From the NCBI GenBank assembly GCA_022562915.1, contig JADFOJ010000023.1, positions 1-42,271 on the forward strand: a DNA stretch of 42,271 nucleotides, given 5' to 3'. The notes beneath the pieces are model-generated. The model saw only the letters and a program-made list of their open reading frames with translations. It searched no databases and was not told the DNA's origin. Shown in pieces: positions 8,671-19,915 of the stretch. The number at the start of each line of letters is the position of its first letter. The stretch's first letter is position 1. The DNA comes from Planctomycetota bacterium (GTDB lineage: Bacteria; Planctomycetota; Phycisphaerae; Phycisphaerales; SM1A02). The translations under genes and the position numbers were made by a program.

Positions 8671-9041
8671 TCAGACGGCCAAGCCTCGGCACACGACTGC
8701 TGGTAGCGATGTTTGGCTGGATCAATCCTGAGCAACATCGTGAGTACCGGCGACTACGCAAAGAGAATCGCGAGCTTCGCCGTGCGCTCACGAAGCGTGA
8801 ACGTCAGGAACCTGTCGACAGGTGATACGATCGTTATCCGACATCTCGCTGAAACGGTGAATCGGGACCAGAAACAATGCCCGATTCTCGGTCGGCCGAG
8901 TTAGTGCACCATACGGCCTTCTTACCAGCGCAACGACAACCTCGCGTACGGTCCTGGTGGTCGCGATCTGATCCCCCCGAGGGAGACGCAGATCTCTATG
9001 CCGAGCTTCTCGGGAACGTCAGTGACCAGGGTCGCTTGCGC
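8671..9041. other. Gene-poor tract after the transposase
   Basis: This 371-bp stretch between the transposase and gdhA has no well-supported gene apart from a possible 38-residue open frame at 8709-8825. It may include the 3' end of the mobile element. Confidence 0.6.
8709..8825 (+). CDS. Possible very small basic coiled protein or orfA remnant
   Basis: A 38-residue frame that opens MFGWINPEQHREYRRLRKEN and is then rich in Arg and Glu. The run RRLRKENRELRRAL resembles the leucine-zipper region of IS3-type OrfA proteins, so it may be a transposase fragment. Its position 40 bp behind an intact transposase fits mobile debris. It has no clear ribosome site and could be chance. Confidence 0.25.
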   Translation: MFGWINPEQHREYRRLRKENRELRRALTKRERQEPVDR

Positions 9042-10385
9042 TCACGGGAACACGCCGCGAAGGTTGTAGACGTCGCCGATCTGCTCAAGGGCCGCGCAGA
9101 AGCTGGCGGTGCGCATGTCCACGTCGTATTTCTTGCGCGCGGCCTTGGCCCGCCGGGCCGCCTGGACCATGTGCGTGTTGAGGCGCTCGTCCACCTCCTC
9201 GGCAGTCCAGTACACCGAGCTCTTGTTCTGGACCCACTCGAAGTAGGAGACGGTCACGCCGCCGGCGTTGCAGAGAATCGCGGGCAGGATCTCGACGCCT
9301 CGCTGCGTGAGAATCGCATCGCCCCCCGGCGTGCTCGGCGCGTTGGCGCCCTCGGCGAAGACCTTGGCGTTGATGAGCCGGGCCTTGTCCTCGGTGATCA
9401 TCTGTTCCAGGGCCGCCGGGATGAAGACATCCACCGGGATGCCGTAGAACTGTTCGGTGGTGACTGCTTCGGCCTCGGTGAAGTCGTTCACGCCGCCCGC
9501 CTCGATCACGTGCTCGGCGAGCAGTTCCGGATCGATGCCGCCGTCGTTGTGGATCGCGCCGGTGTGGTCGGCCACGGCGAGCATCTTCGCGCCGAGAGCG
9601 GCCAGCAGGCGTCCCGTCCAGCTGCCGACGTTGCCGAAGCCGATAAGACTGAACGTCATCCTGGAGATGTCGATGCCCATGTCCGGCAACATCTCCTTGA
9701 GGATGTACACGAGACCCTGGCCGGTGGCCTTCTCCCGCCCCTGCGAGCCGCCCCACTCGACCGGCTTGCCGGTGACGATTCGAAGAGTGTCCTGCCGGTC
9801 GCGCTCCGGCTGCATCTGGGCGTAGGTGTCGGCGAACCACGCCATGATCCGGGCGTTGGTGCCGACGTCCGGCGCGGGGATGTCGTAGTCCGGGCCGATC
9901 TGGTTGCTGATCGCCGAGACGAATCGGCGCGTCACCCGCATGAGCTCGTTATTGCTGAGCGTGCGCGGGTCGCACTTGACACCGCCCTTGCTGCCGCCGA
10001 ACGGCACGCGCACCAGCGAGCACTTCATGGTCATGAGCACCGCCAGGGCCTTGATGTCGTCGAGCTGGACGTCCGGGTGATACCGGATGCCCCCCTTGTA
10101 GGGGCCCAGCGCGTTGTTGTGCTGGACCCGGTACCCCTTGAACAGGTCGTGATGCCCGTCGTCCATGAGCACCGGGAAGTGCACCATGATCTCGTTGGCG
10201 GGCTGGGCGAGAATGATCTGCTGGTGGTGGCGCAGGCCGACGATCTGGGAGGCCATCAGGACCTGCTCGATCGTCTGGTGAAAGAGGTTCGTGGGATCCC
10301 GGACGATCTCCAGCTCTTTGAACACCGCGTCCGGAAGGCGCGGCGAGGTGGCGGGGGTCATTCCGGTGGCAACGGCATCGGCCAT
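9042..10385 (-). CDS. gdhA: Glutamate dehydrogenase
   Basis: A 447-residue Glu/Leu/Phe/Val dehydrogenase that interconverts glutamate and 2-oxoglutarate plus ammonia. The substrate domain has NNALGPYKGGIRYHPDV (residues 90-106) and the catalytic-lysine motif GGSKGG with Lys133. The C-terminal Rossmann domain has the glycine motif GFGNVGSW. Length and order are normal for the hexameric family. The cofactor cannot be decided safely from the sequence. It lies 70 bp downstream of ppdK on the same strand, so the two may share a transcript linking pyruvate/PEP balance to ammonia assimilation; the pairing is an inference. Confidence 0.95.
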   Translation of the reverse strand: MADAVATGMTPATSPRLPDAVFKELEIVRDPTNLFHQTIEQVLMASQIVGLRHHQQIILAQPANEIMVHFPVLMDDGHHDLFKGYRVQHNNALGPYKGGIRYHPDVQLDDIKALAVLMTMKCSLVRVPFGGSKGGVKCDPRTLSNNELMRVTRRFVSAISNQIGPDYDIPAPDVGTNARIMAWFADTYAQMQPERDRQDTLRIVTGKPVEWGGSQGREKATGQGLVYILKEMLPDMGIDISRMTFSLIGFGNVGSWTGRLLAALGAKMLAVADHTGAIHNDGGIDPELLAEHVIEAGGVNDFTEAEAVTTEQFYGIPVDVFIPAALEQMITEDKARLINAKVFAEGANAPSTPGGDAILTQRGVEILPAILCNAGGVTVSYFEWVQNKSSVYWTAEEVDERLNTHMVQAARRAKAARKKYDVDMRTASFCAALEQIGDVYNLRGVFP

Positions 10386-10455
10386 GCGGTGAATCTCCAG
10401 TAGGAAATCGGCAGATAATAGCCTTGCCGAAAGCCAAGTCGCCGGGGAAACCGGC

Positions 10456-13161
<2,706 letters not shown>

Positions 13162-13257
13162 GGAGTTCTCCTCATGGATTCGAGTGGCGGAGTCTATCTC
13201 CTAATCGGTCATATGGACCGTTTGTTTCGCACCTTGGGAGGATATGATCCGCTGCCC
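13162..13257. promoter_or_regulatory. Divergent promoter region between ppdK and pabB
   Basis: These 96 bp separate two outward-facing genes and must carry both promoters. It contains a short imperfect palindrome CGGTCATATGGACCG at about 13207-13221 and a TATGAT box at 13242-13247 reading towards pabB, without a good -35. The palindrome could be an operator. Confidence 0.4.
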
Positions 13258-14649
13258 ATGGGCCACTGCCGCATGACACGGCTCGATTGGACGTGCGATC
13301 CCGCGGAGGTGATCGCGGCGTGGCCCGCGGACCGACCGCTGATGGTCGTTCACTCCGGCCGCGGGCACCCGCGCTGGGGCCGCTGGACGATCATCGCATC
13401 CCCCCGGACCATGCTGCGGGTGGGCGACGACATCCTCGGCGACCTCGGCCGGCTCCAGGCACCGGTACCGGAGGCGTGCCCCGACCGGTCCCTGCCGTTC
13501 CCCGGCGGCTGGATCGGGTACCTCGGCTACGACCTCGGCCGCCGTTTCGAGCCCGCCGCCGCGAGCGATCGTCACGGAAGGGTCGGTCGCGTCGATGACC
13601 GCGCGTGGCCGCTCGGCGAATTCGGCTGGTGCCCCGACGCGCTGCTCCTGGACAACCGGACGCGTACGTGGCACGCGGCGGGCGAGCTGCCGCGAACACG
13701 GCCGGGAACCCTCGGCTCTTTCTCGGTCGGGGCCCTGGTCAGCAGTGTGACGCCCGATGCCTACATGTCGTCGATCGGCCGGACCATCGAGTACATCGCC
13801 GCCGGCGACATCTTTCAGGCGAACCTGACGCACCGGCTCACCGCGCCCTTCGAGGGATCGACGCGGCGGCTCTGCGTGGAGGCGATGGCGCTCAGCGGCG
13901 CGTGGTACGGCGCGTACCTGGAGCTGCCGGACGGACGTGCCCTGCTCTCACTGAGCCCGGAGCTCTTTCTCGACGTCGACGCGGTCTCGCGCCGCGTCGT
14001 GACCCGGCCGATCAAGGGCACGCGGCCCTCCTCGGCCCCGGCTGCCGAGCTGCTTGCCTCGGCGAAGGATGCCGCGGAGCTGAACATGATCATCGACCTG
14101 GTGCGCAACGACCTGGGGCGGGTCTGCGAGTTCGGCTCCGTGCGGGTGTCGCGCGCCCGCACCATCGAGACCCACCCGACCGTGCACCACGGGGTCGCGG
14201 AGATCGCCGGGCGGCTGCGCCCGGAGACAACGCTGCCGGATCTCCTGCGGGCGACGTTTCCCGGCGGATCGGTGACCGGCGCGCCCAAGATCCGGGCGAT
14301 GCAGATCATCGACGAGCTGGAGCCGGTGTCGCGGGGCCCTTATTGCGGGGCGATCGGCTTCGTCGGCGCCGGCGGGCGCACAGTGCTCAACATGGCGATC
14401 CGCACGATCGTGCTGACCGGCGAGCGCCCGGAGGGGTCGTGGGATTCTCTCAAGGGCACGCTCGATTACGGCGTCGGCGGCGGGATCGTGGCCGATTCCG
14501 ATCCCGTAGCGGAGTACCGCGAAACGATGGACAAGGCGGAGATCCTGCGCCGGGTCCTTGGCCCGGACCATTCACGAACTTCTGCTGCGAAGCCGTTCGA
14601 ACCTCCCTGGACGGCGTCGATGCAGCGATTCGACTCCTCGACGGCATGA
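13258..14649 (+). CDS. pabB: Aminodeoxychorismate synthase component I (PabB)
   Basis: A chorismate-utilising enzyme of the TrpE/PabB family, 463 residues from the chosen ATG. The signature PIKGTRP carries Lys where anthranilate synthases have Ala, the mark of aminodeoxychorismate synthase, so folate (p-aminobenzoate) synthesis is the best call. Other core motifs are GDIFQANLTHR, SLSPELFL, ELNMIIDLVRNDLGRVC, THPTVHHGV, FPGGSVTGAPKIRAM and YCGAIGF, all intact. The frame is open to 13129, overlapping ppdK, but the conserved domain starts near the ATGs at 13258 and 13273; the exact start is uncertain. No PabA neighbour is seen; the amidotransferase at 21764 is not an obvious partner. Confidence 0.88.
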   Translation: MGHCRMTRLDWTCDPAEVIAAWPADRPLMVVHSGRGHPRWGRWTIIASPRTMLRVGDDILGDLGRLQAPVPEACPDRSLPFPGGWIGYLGYDLGRRFEPAAASDRHGRVGRVDDRAWPLGEFGWCPDALLLDNRTRTWHAAGELPRTRPGTLGSFSVGALVSSVTPDAYMSSIGRTIEYIAAGDIFQANLTHRLTAPFEGSTRRLCVEAMALSGAWYGAYLELPDGRALLSLSPELFLDVDAVSRRVVTRPIKGTRPSSAPAAELLASAKDAAELNMIIDLVRNDLGRVCEFGSVRVSRARTIETHPTVHHGVAEIAGRLRPETTLPDLLRATFPGGSVTGAPKIRAMQIIDELEPVSRGPYCGAIGFVGAGGRTVLNMAIRTIVLTGERPEGSWDSLKGTLDYGVGGGIVADSDPVAEYRETMDKAEILRRVLGPDHSRTSAAKPFEPPWTASMQRFDSSTA

Positions 14650-14742
14650 CAAGCCGCCTGCGGGAGAGAACCACCGCATCTCCTTGCCAGGAAGGCCCGA
14701 ACTGCTTCTCGCGACGAAGTTCCTGAATGGTCCGGGCCAGGC

Positions 14743-15648
14743 TCACGCGGACGCGCGTTGCCGGGAGTCAACCTGGTCGTCAGCCCGGCCGCGCTGCTGC
14801 ATGGCGATGAACCGAATGATCTGCTCGACGACGAACCGCTGGTGGACGGGGTTGAAGGAGAAGTCGAACGCCATGCCCGCGTAGGTGTGCTGCGTGGAGT
14901 CAATGCTGGTGTGGACGAGCTTGCCGGTGGCGCAGATCGGCGTGGTGAGCTCCGGCGGCAAGCCGAACCGCAGCCAGAAGACGGTGTGCCGCGCCAGCGA
15001 CTGAGCGTCCTGAGGTTCCACCCGCAGGCCCACGCCGCCGCCGCCGATGTTGAGCAGCGTGGCGGTGAACTTCGGACCGACATCGGGCATGAGCGCCCCG
15101 TCGAGCCCGTCGGCGGGGAGCGACCGCGGGATGCCCGACACCGCCTCCCGGTCATCATCGAACTGCAACTCGTTGGCCCGCTCGGCGAGAAGGACGGACT
15201 TCGGATCGAGGAGCGGCCACACTTCGGCCTCCGGCAGGACCAGCCCGGTGGTCTCCATGCGGTAATGGCTGCGGCGCTGGCACCGCTGCACTGTCCTGGG
15301 CATCGCCAGCCGCATGGCGGCGATCGTGCGGTTCGGGCCGCTGTGATGCTCGGTCAGGCCCAGGTGGGTGGTCGTGAACGTCCACCGGTTCTGGCCGACC
15401 GCCAGGATCGCCACGATATCGACGCCCGGTTCGACGGGCATGACCTCGCCCAGCGCCATGGGGGGCTCGACGAGGATCTCGTCCTCGGTGAGATCCAGCA
15501 GGCGCACCCGCCACAGGAGGTGGCTGCCCACGGTGTTGCCGGCGCGTTCGTTGTGACGGAGAAAGGCGATCTCCAGCGCGCCGCGTCGATCGCGAACCTG
15601 CGTGAGGCAGCGGCGCCATTGCAATGTCCGTGAGCGTTTCGCCGGCAC
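14743..15648 (-). CDS. PilZ-domain protein, YcgR-like
   Basis: A 301-residue protein. The N-terminal half (residues about 40-150) looks like the YcgR/flagellar-brake-type barrel. The C-terminal half is a PilZ domain with the c-di-GMP arginine motif in QRCQRRSHYRM and, further on, LLNIGGGGVGLRV in the place of the usual D/N-x-S-x-x-G, so the second motif is weak (Gly for Ser). It probably binds c-di-GMP and affects motility or surface polymers; with the altered motif, binding is uncertain. I chose the GTG at 15648 because GAGAGAGGA lies just upstream; the frame itself stays open to 15822. A second PilZ protein is at 41564. Confidence 0.75.
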   Translation of the reverse strand: MPAKRSRTLQWRRCLTQVRDRRGALEIAFLRHNERAGNTVGSHLLWRVRLLDLTEDEILVEPPMALGEVMPVEPGVDIVAILAVGQNRWTFTTTHLGLTEHHSGPNRTIAAMRLAMPRTVQRCQRRSHYRMETTGLVLPEAEVWPLLDPKSVLLAERANELQFDDDREAVSGIPRSLPADGLDGALMPDVGPKFTATLLNIGGGGVGLRVEPQDAQSLARHTVFWLRFGLPPELTTPICATGKLVHTSIDSTQHTYAGMAFDFSFNPVHQRFVVEQIIRFIAMQQRGRADDQVDSRQRASA

Positions 15649-15830
15649 GAATGGTCCTCTCTCTGATCGCGCGGATGGGGTCCCGTGTCGAGTATCGTCG
15701 CCGGTAAAGAACCACTTCACTACGACGGCGACAATCGGCCGATGCCCCGACACGTCCCACGGCGCGATCGTGATCGCACGCTTTGGCGACGCCGATAACG
15801 TGGCGAAGCCTCTGGGTGGCACGGCCGACG

Positions 15831-15920
15831 GGAGAAAATAGACCGGGACTAATTTCCGGCCGGTGGCCTACTGCAACGCGGTGCCGGCAGCCCGGAAATT
15901 AGTCCCGGTCTATTTTCTCC
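15831..15920. repeat. Perfect 29-bp inverted repeat over the tgpA stop
   Basis: Left arm 15831-15859 and right arm 15892-15920 are exact reverse complements, with a 32-base spacer. The right arm is also the end of the TgpA gene on the minus strand, including its last codons and TAA stop at 15899-15901. The transcript end could form a very stable hairpin. No T-run follows, so this is not a standard terminator. It may be a mobile palindromic repeat. Confidence 0.9.
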
Positions 15921-18154
15921 TGCCCCAACGCCGACCGGAGCTGCTGCACCAGCGTGTCGGCGCGGGCCAGTTCGTCGGGGGAGAGGTTCCTGCGGCCGTA
16001 GCGGGCGGCGTAGAACAGTCCGGTGAGTTGCCGCGCAATCGAGCCGCCTCGAGGATGTTCGCGGTCGAGCATGTCCGCGTACTCCAGCGGCGGCTGCCAT
16101 CGCGGCTTGGGCACGCCGGCGTCCTCGAACACCGTGAGCATGTCCAGGTAGAAGCCCAGTTGCCGCAGCATCCGGTGCTGGGCCGCGCCGCCCACATGCT
16201 GAAGGGTCAGCGTCGTTCGGAGCCGTGCCGCACGCCGCAGCCTGGTCCACACGGCGATCGCCGCGATCACGATCGCCCCGGCGACGAGTCCCATCCAGAT
16301 ATATCCCGCGGGGCCGAGGTAGAACGCACGGTTCACCCGATCCATCCACTGCCGCGTCGCGTACAGTGCGTCGTCGAGCCGCTGCAACCAACCGAGGTCG
16401 GCGCTCGCCAGGAGCCGTCGTTGGGCGCGGTGGTCGAACCCGACGAAGTGGTTGCTCCACTTCGACTCCCACCGGTCGAAGACCCAGCGCCACCGATCGG
16501 ACCGCGTGTTCCGCGCGCCGTGGATGTTGTGAAGCGTTCCCGGTGGAGTCGGATCGAACGTCTCCCATCGATACGGGCTCGTCTGCACCTCGACCCATGC
16601 GTGCGCATTGGATTCGCGCACGACGTAGACCCCGGACCGCTCGTCGTATTCCAGGGCAACGTAGCCGGTCACGAGCCGTGCCGGGATCCCGGCGGTGTTG
16701 CACAGTGCCGCCAGCGCCGACGCAAAGTATTCACAGTGACCGATCCTGGTCTCGAAGAGGAACTGGACGGTCGGGTCACGCGACGATCCGCCGGGGCCGG
16801 TCAGTCGAACGTCCCGAAGATCGGTCTCGTAGCGGAAACGCGCCGACTGCAGGTATCGCGACAGTTCGGCGGCACCCGCGCGGTTCCACGCCCATCGCCG
16901 TTGCTCGTCGGGCGGAGGCCGGTCGTCGAGATCCGCCGACGCGAGCAGGTCCTGCGCCAGCCGTCGCACCCTGGGATCGATCAAGTCGAACTGCTTTACG
17001 ATCAGCGCCCCGCTTGAATCCGGCGTCCTGCCGAGAAGCGCGTGCAGGTCTGCCGTCGTCGGTTCCGGCAGCGCCGTGACCGTGTAGTGATTGAGCCGGG
17101 CTGCCTCGGCGTCAAGGATCGTCAGCGTGCGCCGGTCGAACCGGAATCGGTGTCGCTCGCTCGTGCCGATCGCCGCCGGTACGGCGGTGGAGAAGATCGT
17201 GCGGCTCGGCGCGAGCATCTCGAACTCCTGGGTGATGCCGCGGCCCGCATGATCCGGACCCAGTGACAATAACGCCGGCGGATCCGTCGCGATGCTGTGC
17301 TGGTGGTGCACGGCCGAACGCGACCATCGGCCGTTGCCGTCGTACCGACCCAGGACGGCGCCGCGCAGACGCAGAAGCTGCCTCGGGGCGGTGCCCGTGA
17401 CCCGCAGGTTCATGACCACGCGACGACTCCCGGTGATCCGCGTGCCGCTGATGAGGTTGACCTCGTCGGTGTACCCGGTGCGGCGTCCGATGGACTGGGT
17501 GCCGATGAGGCCCTCGCCGATGTTCCGCGGAAACAGCAGGAACAGCCCGGCGCTGGCAGCGAGCCCCCCCGCCGCGATGAAGATCATCAGCGCCCGCAGG
17601 TGGTACGCGGTACGGCGCCCGACGATCGGCTGAAGGGACGGCGCGAGGCGGTACCCCGCCGGGATCGCGTCACGCCGCGCCGACCGGTTGCGTTCGTGCG
17701 CGGCGTAGAGCTGAAAGAGCAGCAGCACGTACAGTCCCAGCACCGTGTACAGCATCAGGGTGACGGCAAACAGCAGGTTGTTGGACTGGATGGAGCCGAC
17801 GAGCATGAGCAGCATGCTGAGCCCCAGCAACTGCGCATAGTCGCGTGGCGACTTGTGCTGGTAGAGCTTGATCAGGGTGAGCAGGACGACGAAGCGGCTC
17901 AGGACGGCCAGGACGTCGTCGGTGTGCTGCGCCAGGTCGACGATGACGTTCAGCGACGCCGCGACGATCAGGATGTTCGCCGTCCAGTCCGGAAGCGATC
18001 GGCCGCGGGGCCCCTCCGTCACGTACCAGCTCAGCGCCGCAAGCACGCCGCCCACCAGCAGCAGGCCGATGGATCCGGTGGCGATGCTGACGCCGACGAT
18101 GCTCAACAGGACCACGGCGTTGGCCAGGATCGGGAAGACCCGCAGGAGCCTCAT
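15899..18154 (-). CDS. TgpA-type membrane transglutaminase-like protein
   Basis: A 751-residue protein of the DUF3488/TgpA family. The N-terminal third has about six to eight hydrophobic membrane segments. The middle is an extracytoplasmic transglutaminase-like domain with the Cys-His-Asp triad: Cys474 in GHCEYFASALAALC, His in SNAHAWVEV and Asp in WETFDPTPP. A further membrane helix (WMGLVAGAIVIAAIAVW) precedes a C-terminal DUF4129-like tail. The ATG at 18154 overlaps the TGA of the DUF58 gene by ATGA, so translation is coupled. DUF58 plus TgpA is a known pairing, usually with a MoxR ATPase, which is absent here. The substrate is unknown. Its stop lies inside a perfect hairpin arm. Confidence 0.9.
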   Translation of the reverse strand: MRLLRVFPILANAVVLLSIVGVSIATGSIGLLLVGGVLAALSWYVTEGPRGRSLPDWTANILIVAASLNVIVDLAQHTDDVLAVLSRFVVLLTLIKLYQHKSPRDYAQLLGLSMLLMLVGSIQSNNLLFAVTLMLYTVLGLYVLLLFQLYAAHERNRSARRDAIPAGYRLAPSLQPIVGRRTAYHLRALMIFIAAGGLAASAGLFLLFPRNIGEGLIGTQSIGRRTGYTDEVNLISGTRITGSRRVVMNLRVTGTAPRQLLRLRGAVLGRYDGNGRWSRSAVHHQHSIATDPPALLSLGPDHAGRGITQEFEMLAPSRTIFSTAVPAAIGTSERHRFRFDRRTLTILDAEAARLNHYTVTALPEPTTADLHALLGRTPDSSGALIVKQFDLIDPRVRRLAQDLLASADLDDRPPPDEQRRWAWNRAGAAELSRYLQSARFRYETDLRDVRLTGPGGSSRDPTVQFLFETRIGHCEYFASALAALCNTAGIPARLVTGYVALEYDERSGVYVVRESNAHAWVEVQTSPYRWETFDPTPPGTLHNIHGARNTRSDRWRWVFDRWESKWSNHFVGFDHRAQRRLLASADLGWLQRLDDALYATRQWMDRVNRAFYLGPAGYIWMGLVAGAIVIAAIAVWTRLRRAARLRTTLTLQHVGGAAQHRMLRQLGFYLDMLTVFEDAGVPKPRWQPPLEYADMLDREHPRGGSIARQLTGLFYAARYGRRNLSPDELARADTLVQQLRSALGQEKIDRD

Positions 18155-19422
18155 GCCGCCGTCTCCGCCGGCGCGGCGTCCCGGGTCTCCCGGGATTTCG
18201 TGGATTTCGTGGACTCCGGGAACTTCGGGGACTCCGGGGACTCCGGGGGCGCCGTGCCTGGGTCCCACCCGATCGATCGCACGGTCAGGCGGCTCATGTG
18301 CCGCGCCGAGAGGTGCAACGCATCTTCACGGCCGATCGACGGATCGACCCGATCGGGGTGGATGACGATCTGCGCCGCCCGCTCACCGTAGCTCGTCGGC
18401 AGCGGTCCCGATCCGGTGCGCGGGGCGTCGAGGTCGATCGCGGCCATGGAGGACATCACGCGGGCGCGGTGCCAGTGGCCGCGTCGGGTAAGTATCGCCG
18501 GCCGGTCGGTGCCGGGCAGGGAAAGACCGATCTCGAAACCGGCCAGGTCGGCGGCGTGGATGATCGAGGCGGCCAGGCTTATCGCGCGCTCCTCGAGCTG
18601 TCGCGGCGAGTACGTCTCCCGCCGCGCATCGACGCGCAGTCGGTGTGTCGGCGTCGTGAGGTTGACGATGACGCGCAGCCGCGGCGGCGTGGGCATCGTG
18701 CGCTCCAGGCACACGAGTTCGTCCAGGCATGCCGACCGCTTCCACGCAATGTGTCGCATGGTGTCGCCCGGTCGAAAGTCGCGCATGCCGTAGTAGTCGT
18801 CACCGGTGCCGGTGCGCCGTGACACCCTTGAGCCGGCAAGCCCCTGCGGCGCGACCGAACGGAGTATCTCGCGGCGCACTTCGTAGAGCAGGGGATGGAT
18901 CAGCGTGTGCTGCGGCTGCGAGATCGTTTTCGACTTCCTGATGATGCCGAAAGGAAATGTCGTCCAGATTCGAACACGGTCGAAACGGACTTCGCCTCGC
19001 TGCGTCGGCCAGAAGACGGCTTCGCCGTGCACGGTCTCCCGCGGGCCCAGGTGCATGACCCACGCTCGCGCCGGACGCATGAGCCGGGTCCAGCCGCCGG
19101 GGCCGTCCACGGGGAGTTCCTCGATGTGCAACGCGAATGCGGGCAGGAAGCGGCTGCGGTTGGTCACCCAGTACCGGACCCGAAGCGGCTCGCCGACGAG
19201 ACCGTGTCCGGCCACGAGTCGCCGCACGCGAAGGCTCTGCATCATGATTCCGGAGACGAGCCCGGACATGAGCAGCGCCGAGAGCATCATGCCCAGGATC
19301 CAGAACAGCAGGTTGTTCTGGCGGTTCACCGCTGCGAGGCCGACCAGGATCGTCATCGCGCCGTAGACGAACCCGGGCGCGTGCAGGTGGTACCGCCGCA
19401 AGAGCGCTGCCGGGCCGTTCAC
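18151..19422 (-). CDS. DUF58 domain membrane protein
   Basis: A 423-residue protein. Two membrane segments lie near the N-terminus (FVYGAMTILVGLAAV and ILGMMLSALLMSGLVSGIM), then a beta-rich region, then the DUF58 signature GTGDDYYGMRDFRPGDTMRH with IAWKRSA after it, and a vWA-like fold without a clear MIDAS. The C-terminal tail is Ser/Pro/Lys-rich and is encoded by six 9-bp tandem units. The start is GTG at 19422, which overlaps the previous gene's TGA and has GAGAGG just upstream. It is the middle gene of a lipoprotein-DUF58-TgpA set and is presumed to work with TgpA at the membrane. Confidence 0.9.
   Translation of the reverse strand: MNGPAALLRRYHLHAPGFVYGAMTILVGLAAVNRQNNLLFWILGMMLSALLMSGLVSGIMMQSLRVRRLVAGHGLVGEPLRVRYWVTNRSRFLPAFALHIEELPVDGPGGWTRLMRPARAWVMHLGPRETVHGEAVFWPTQRGEVRFDRVRIWTTFPFGIIRKSKTISQPQHTLIHPLLYEVRREILRSVAPQGLAGSRVSRRTGTGDDYYGMRDFRPGDTMRHIAWKRSACLDELVCLERTMPTPPRLRVIVNLTTPTHRLRVDARRETYSPRQLEERAISLAASIIHAADLAGFEIGLSLPGTDRPAILTRRGHWHRARVMSSMAAIDLDAPRTGSGPLPTSYGERAAQIVIHPDRVDPSIGREDALHLSARHMSRLTVRSIGWDPGTAPPESPESPKFPESTKSTKSRETRDAAPAETAA
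18193..18246. repeat. Six 9-bp tandem units in the DUF58 C-terminal tail
   Basis: Units GGATTTCGT (twice), GGACTCCGG, GAACTTCGG, GGACTCCGG, GGACTCCGG. On the minus strand they encode a Ser/Pro/Lys-rich tail with Glu-Ser-Pro and Ser-Thr-Lys steps. Nine-base units keep the frame, so copy number could vary harmlessly. Confidence 0.85.
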
Positions 19423-19877
19423 CGGAACCTCTCGTACTGCTCTTGCAAGTCTTCGGGCGCGGCCTCGGCGTGTCCCGGCGTCATGATGATCAACAATCTT
19501 CGGTCGCTGCCGCGGGGCAGCCGCCGGGTGGTCGAGACGGTCTGGTACCCGTTCTTGAACGCGCGCAGGAGCCACTGCTCGTCCATCCATCCGGCGCCGA
19601 ACTCCCCCACGGGAATCTCGAACCACCCCCTGGCATCGGTGATCCTGGTTCCCACCTGCCGCCGTCCCAGGCTGTCGGGATCGCGGTCCACGGTCACGCG
19701 CACGTTGGCGATGGGCGGGTCGTCCAGCCGCGGATCATCCGGTCGCACGAACGCCATGTCTCCGAAGGGACCCTGGACGACCGTGCCCTGGATGACGTAC
19801 GTCCGGCACCCGCCTGCCGCGGCCAGACACGCGACGGAAATCAGCCGCCAGCCGGGGACACGTGCTCGAACACGCAT
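19419..19877 (-). CDS. Small lipoprotein with carboxypeptidase-regulatory-like domain
   Basis: A 152-residue protein with a short basic N-terminus, a hydrophobic stretch and a lipobox AAGGC, which predict a lipid-anchored protein. The remainder looks like a transthyretin-like or CarboxypepD_reg domain (IANVRVTVDRDP, then TRITDARGWFEIPVGEF, then FKNGYQTVS). Its TGA overlaps the GTG start of the DUF58 gene and it lies 38 bp downstream of scpB, so it belongs to the same operon. Function is not known; its partners DUF58 and TgpA suggest a role at the cell envelope. Confidence 0.85.
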   Translation of the reverse strand: MRVRARVPGWRLISVACLAAAGGCRTYVIQGTVVQGPFGDMAFVRPDDPRLDDPPIANVRVTVDRDPDSLGRRQVGTRITDARGWFEIPVGEFGAGWMDEQWLLRAFKNGYQTVSTTRRLPRGSDRRLLIIMTPGHAEAAPEDLQEQYERFR

Positions 19878-19915
19878 GCTTTAATCGTATCCTCGTCGGG
19901 ACCCGGGCGGCGAAG

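Noticed and set aside
15831-15920. Intrinsic terminator for the tgpA operon
   Set aside because: The stem is long enough, but no T-run follows in either direction and the stop codon lies within the arm.
18193-18246. Short CRISPR-like repeat
   Set aside because: Units are contiguous without spacers and lie within a coding frame.
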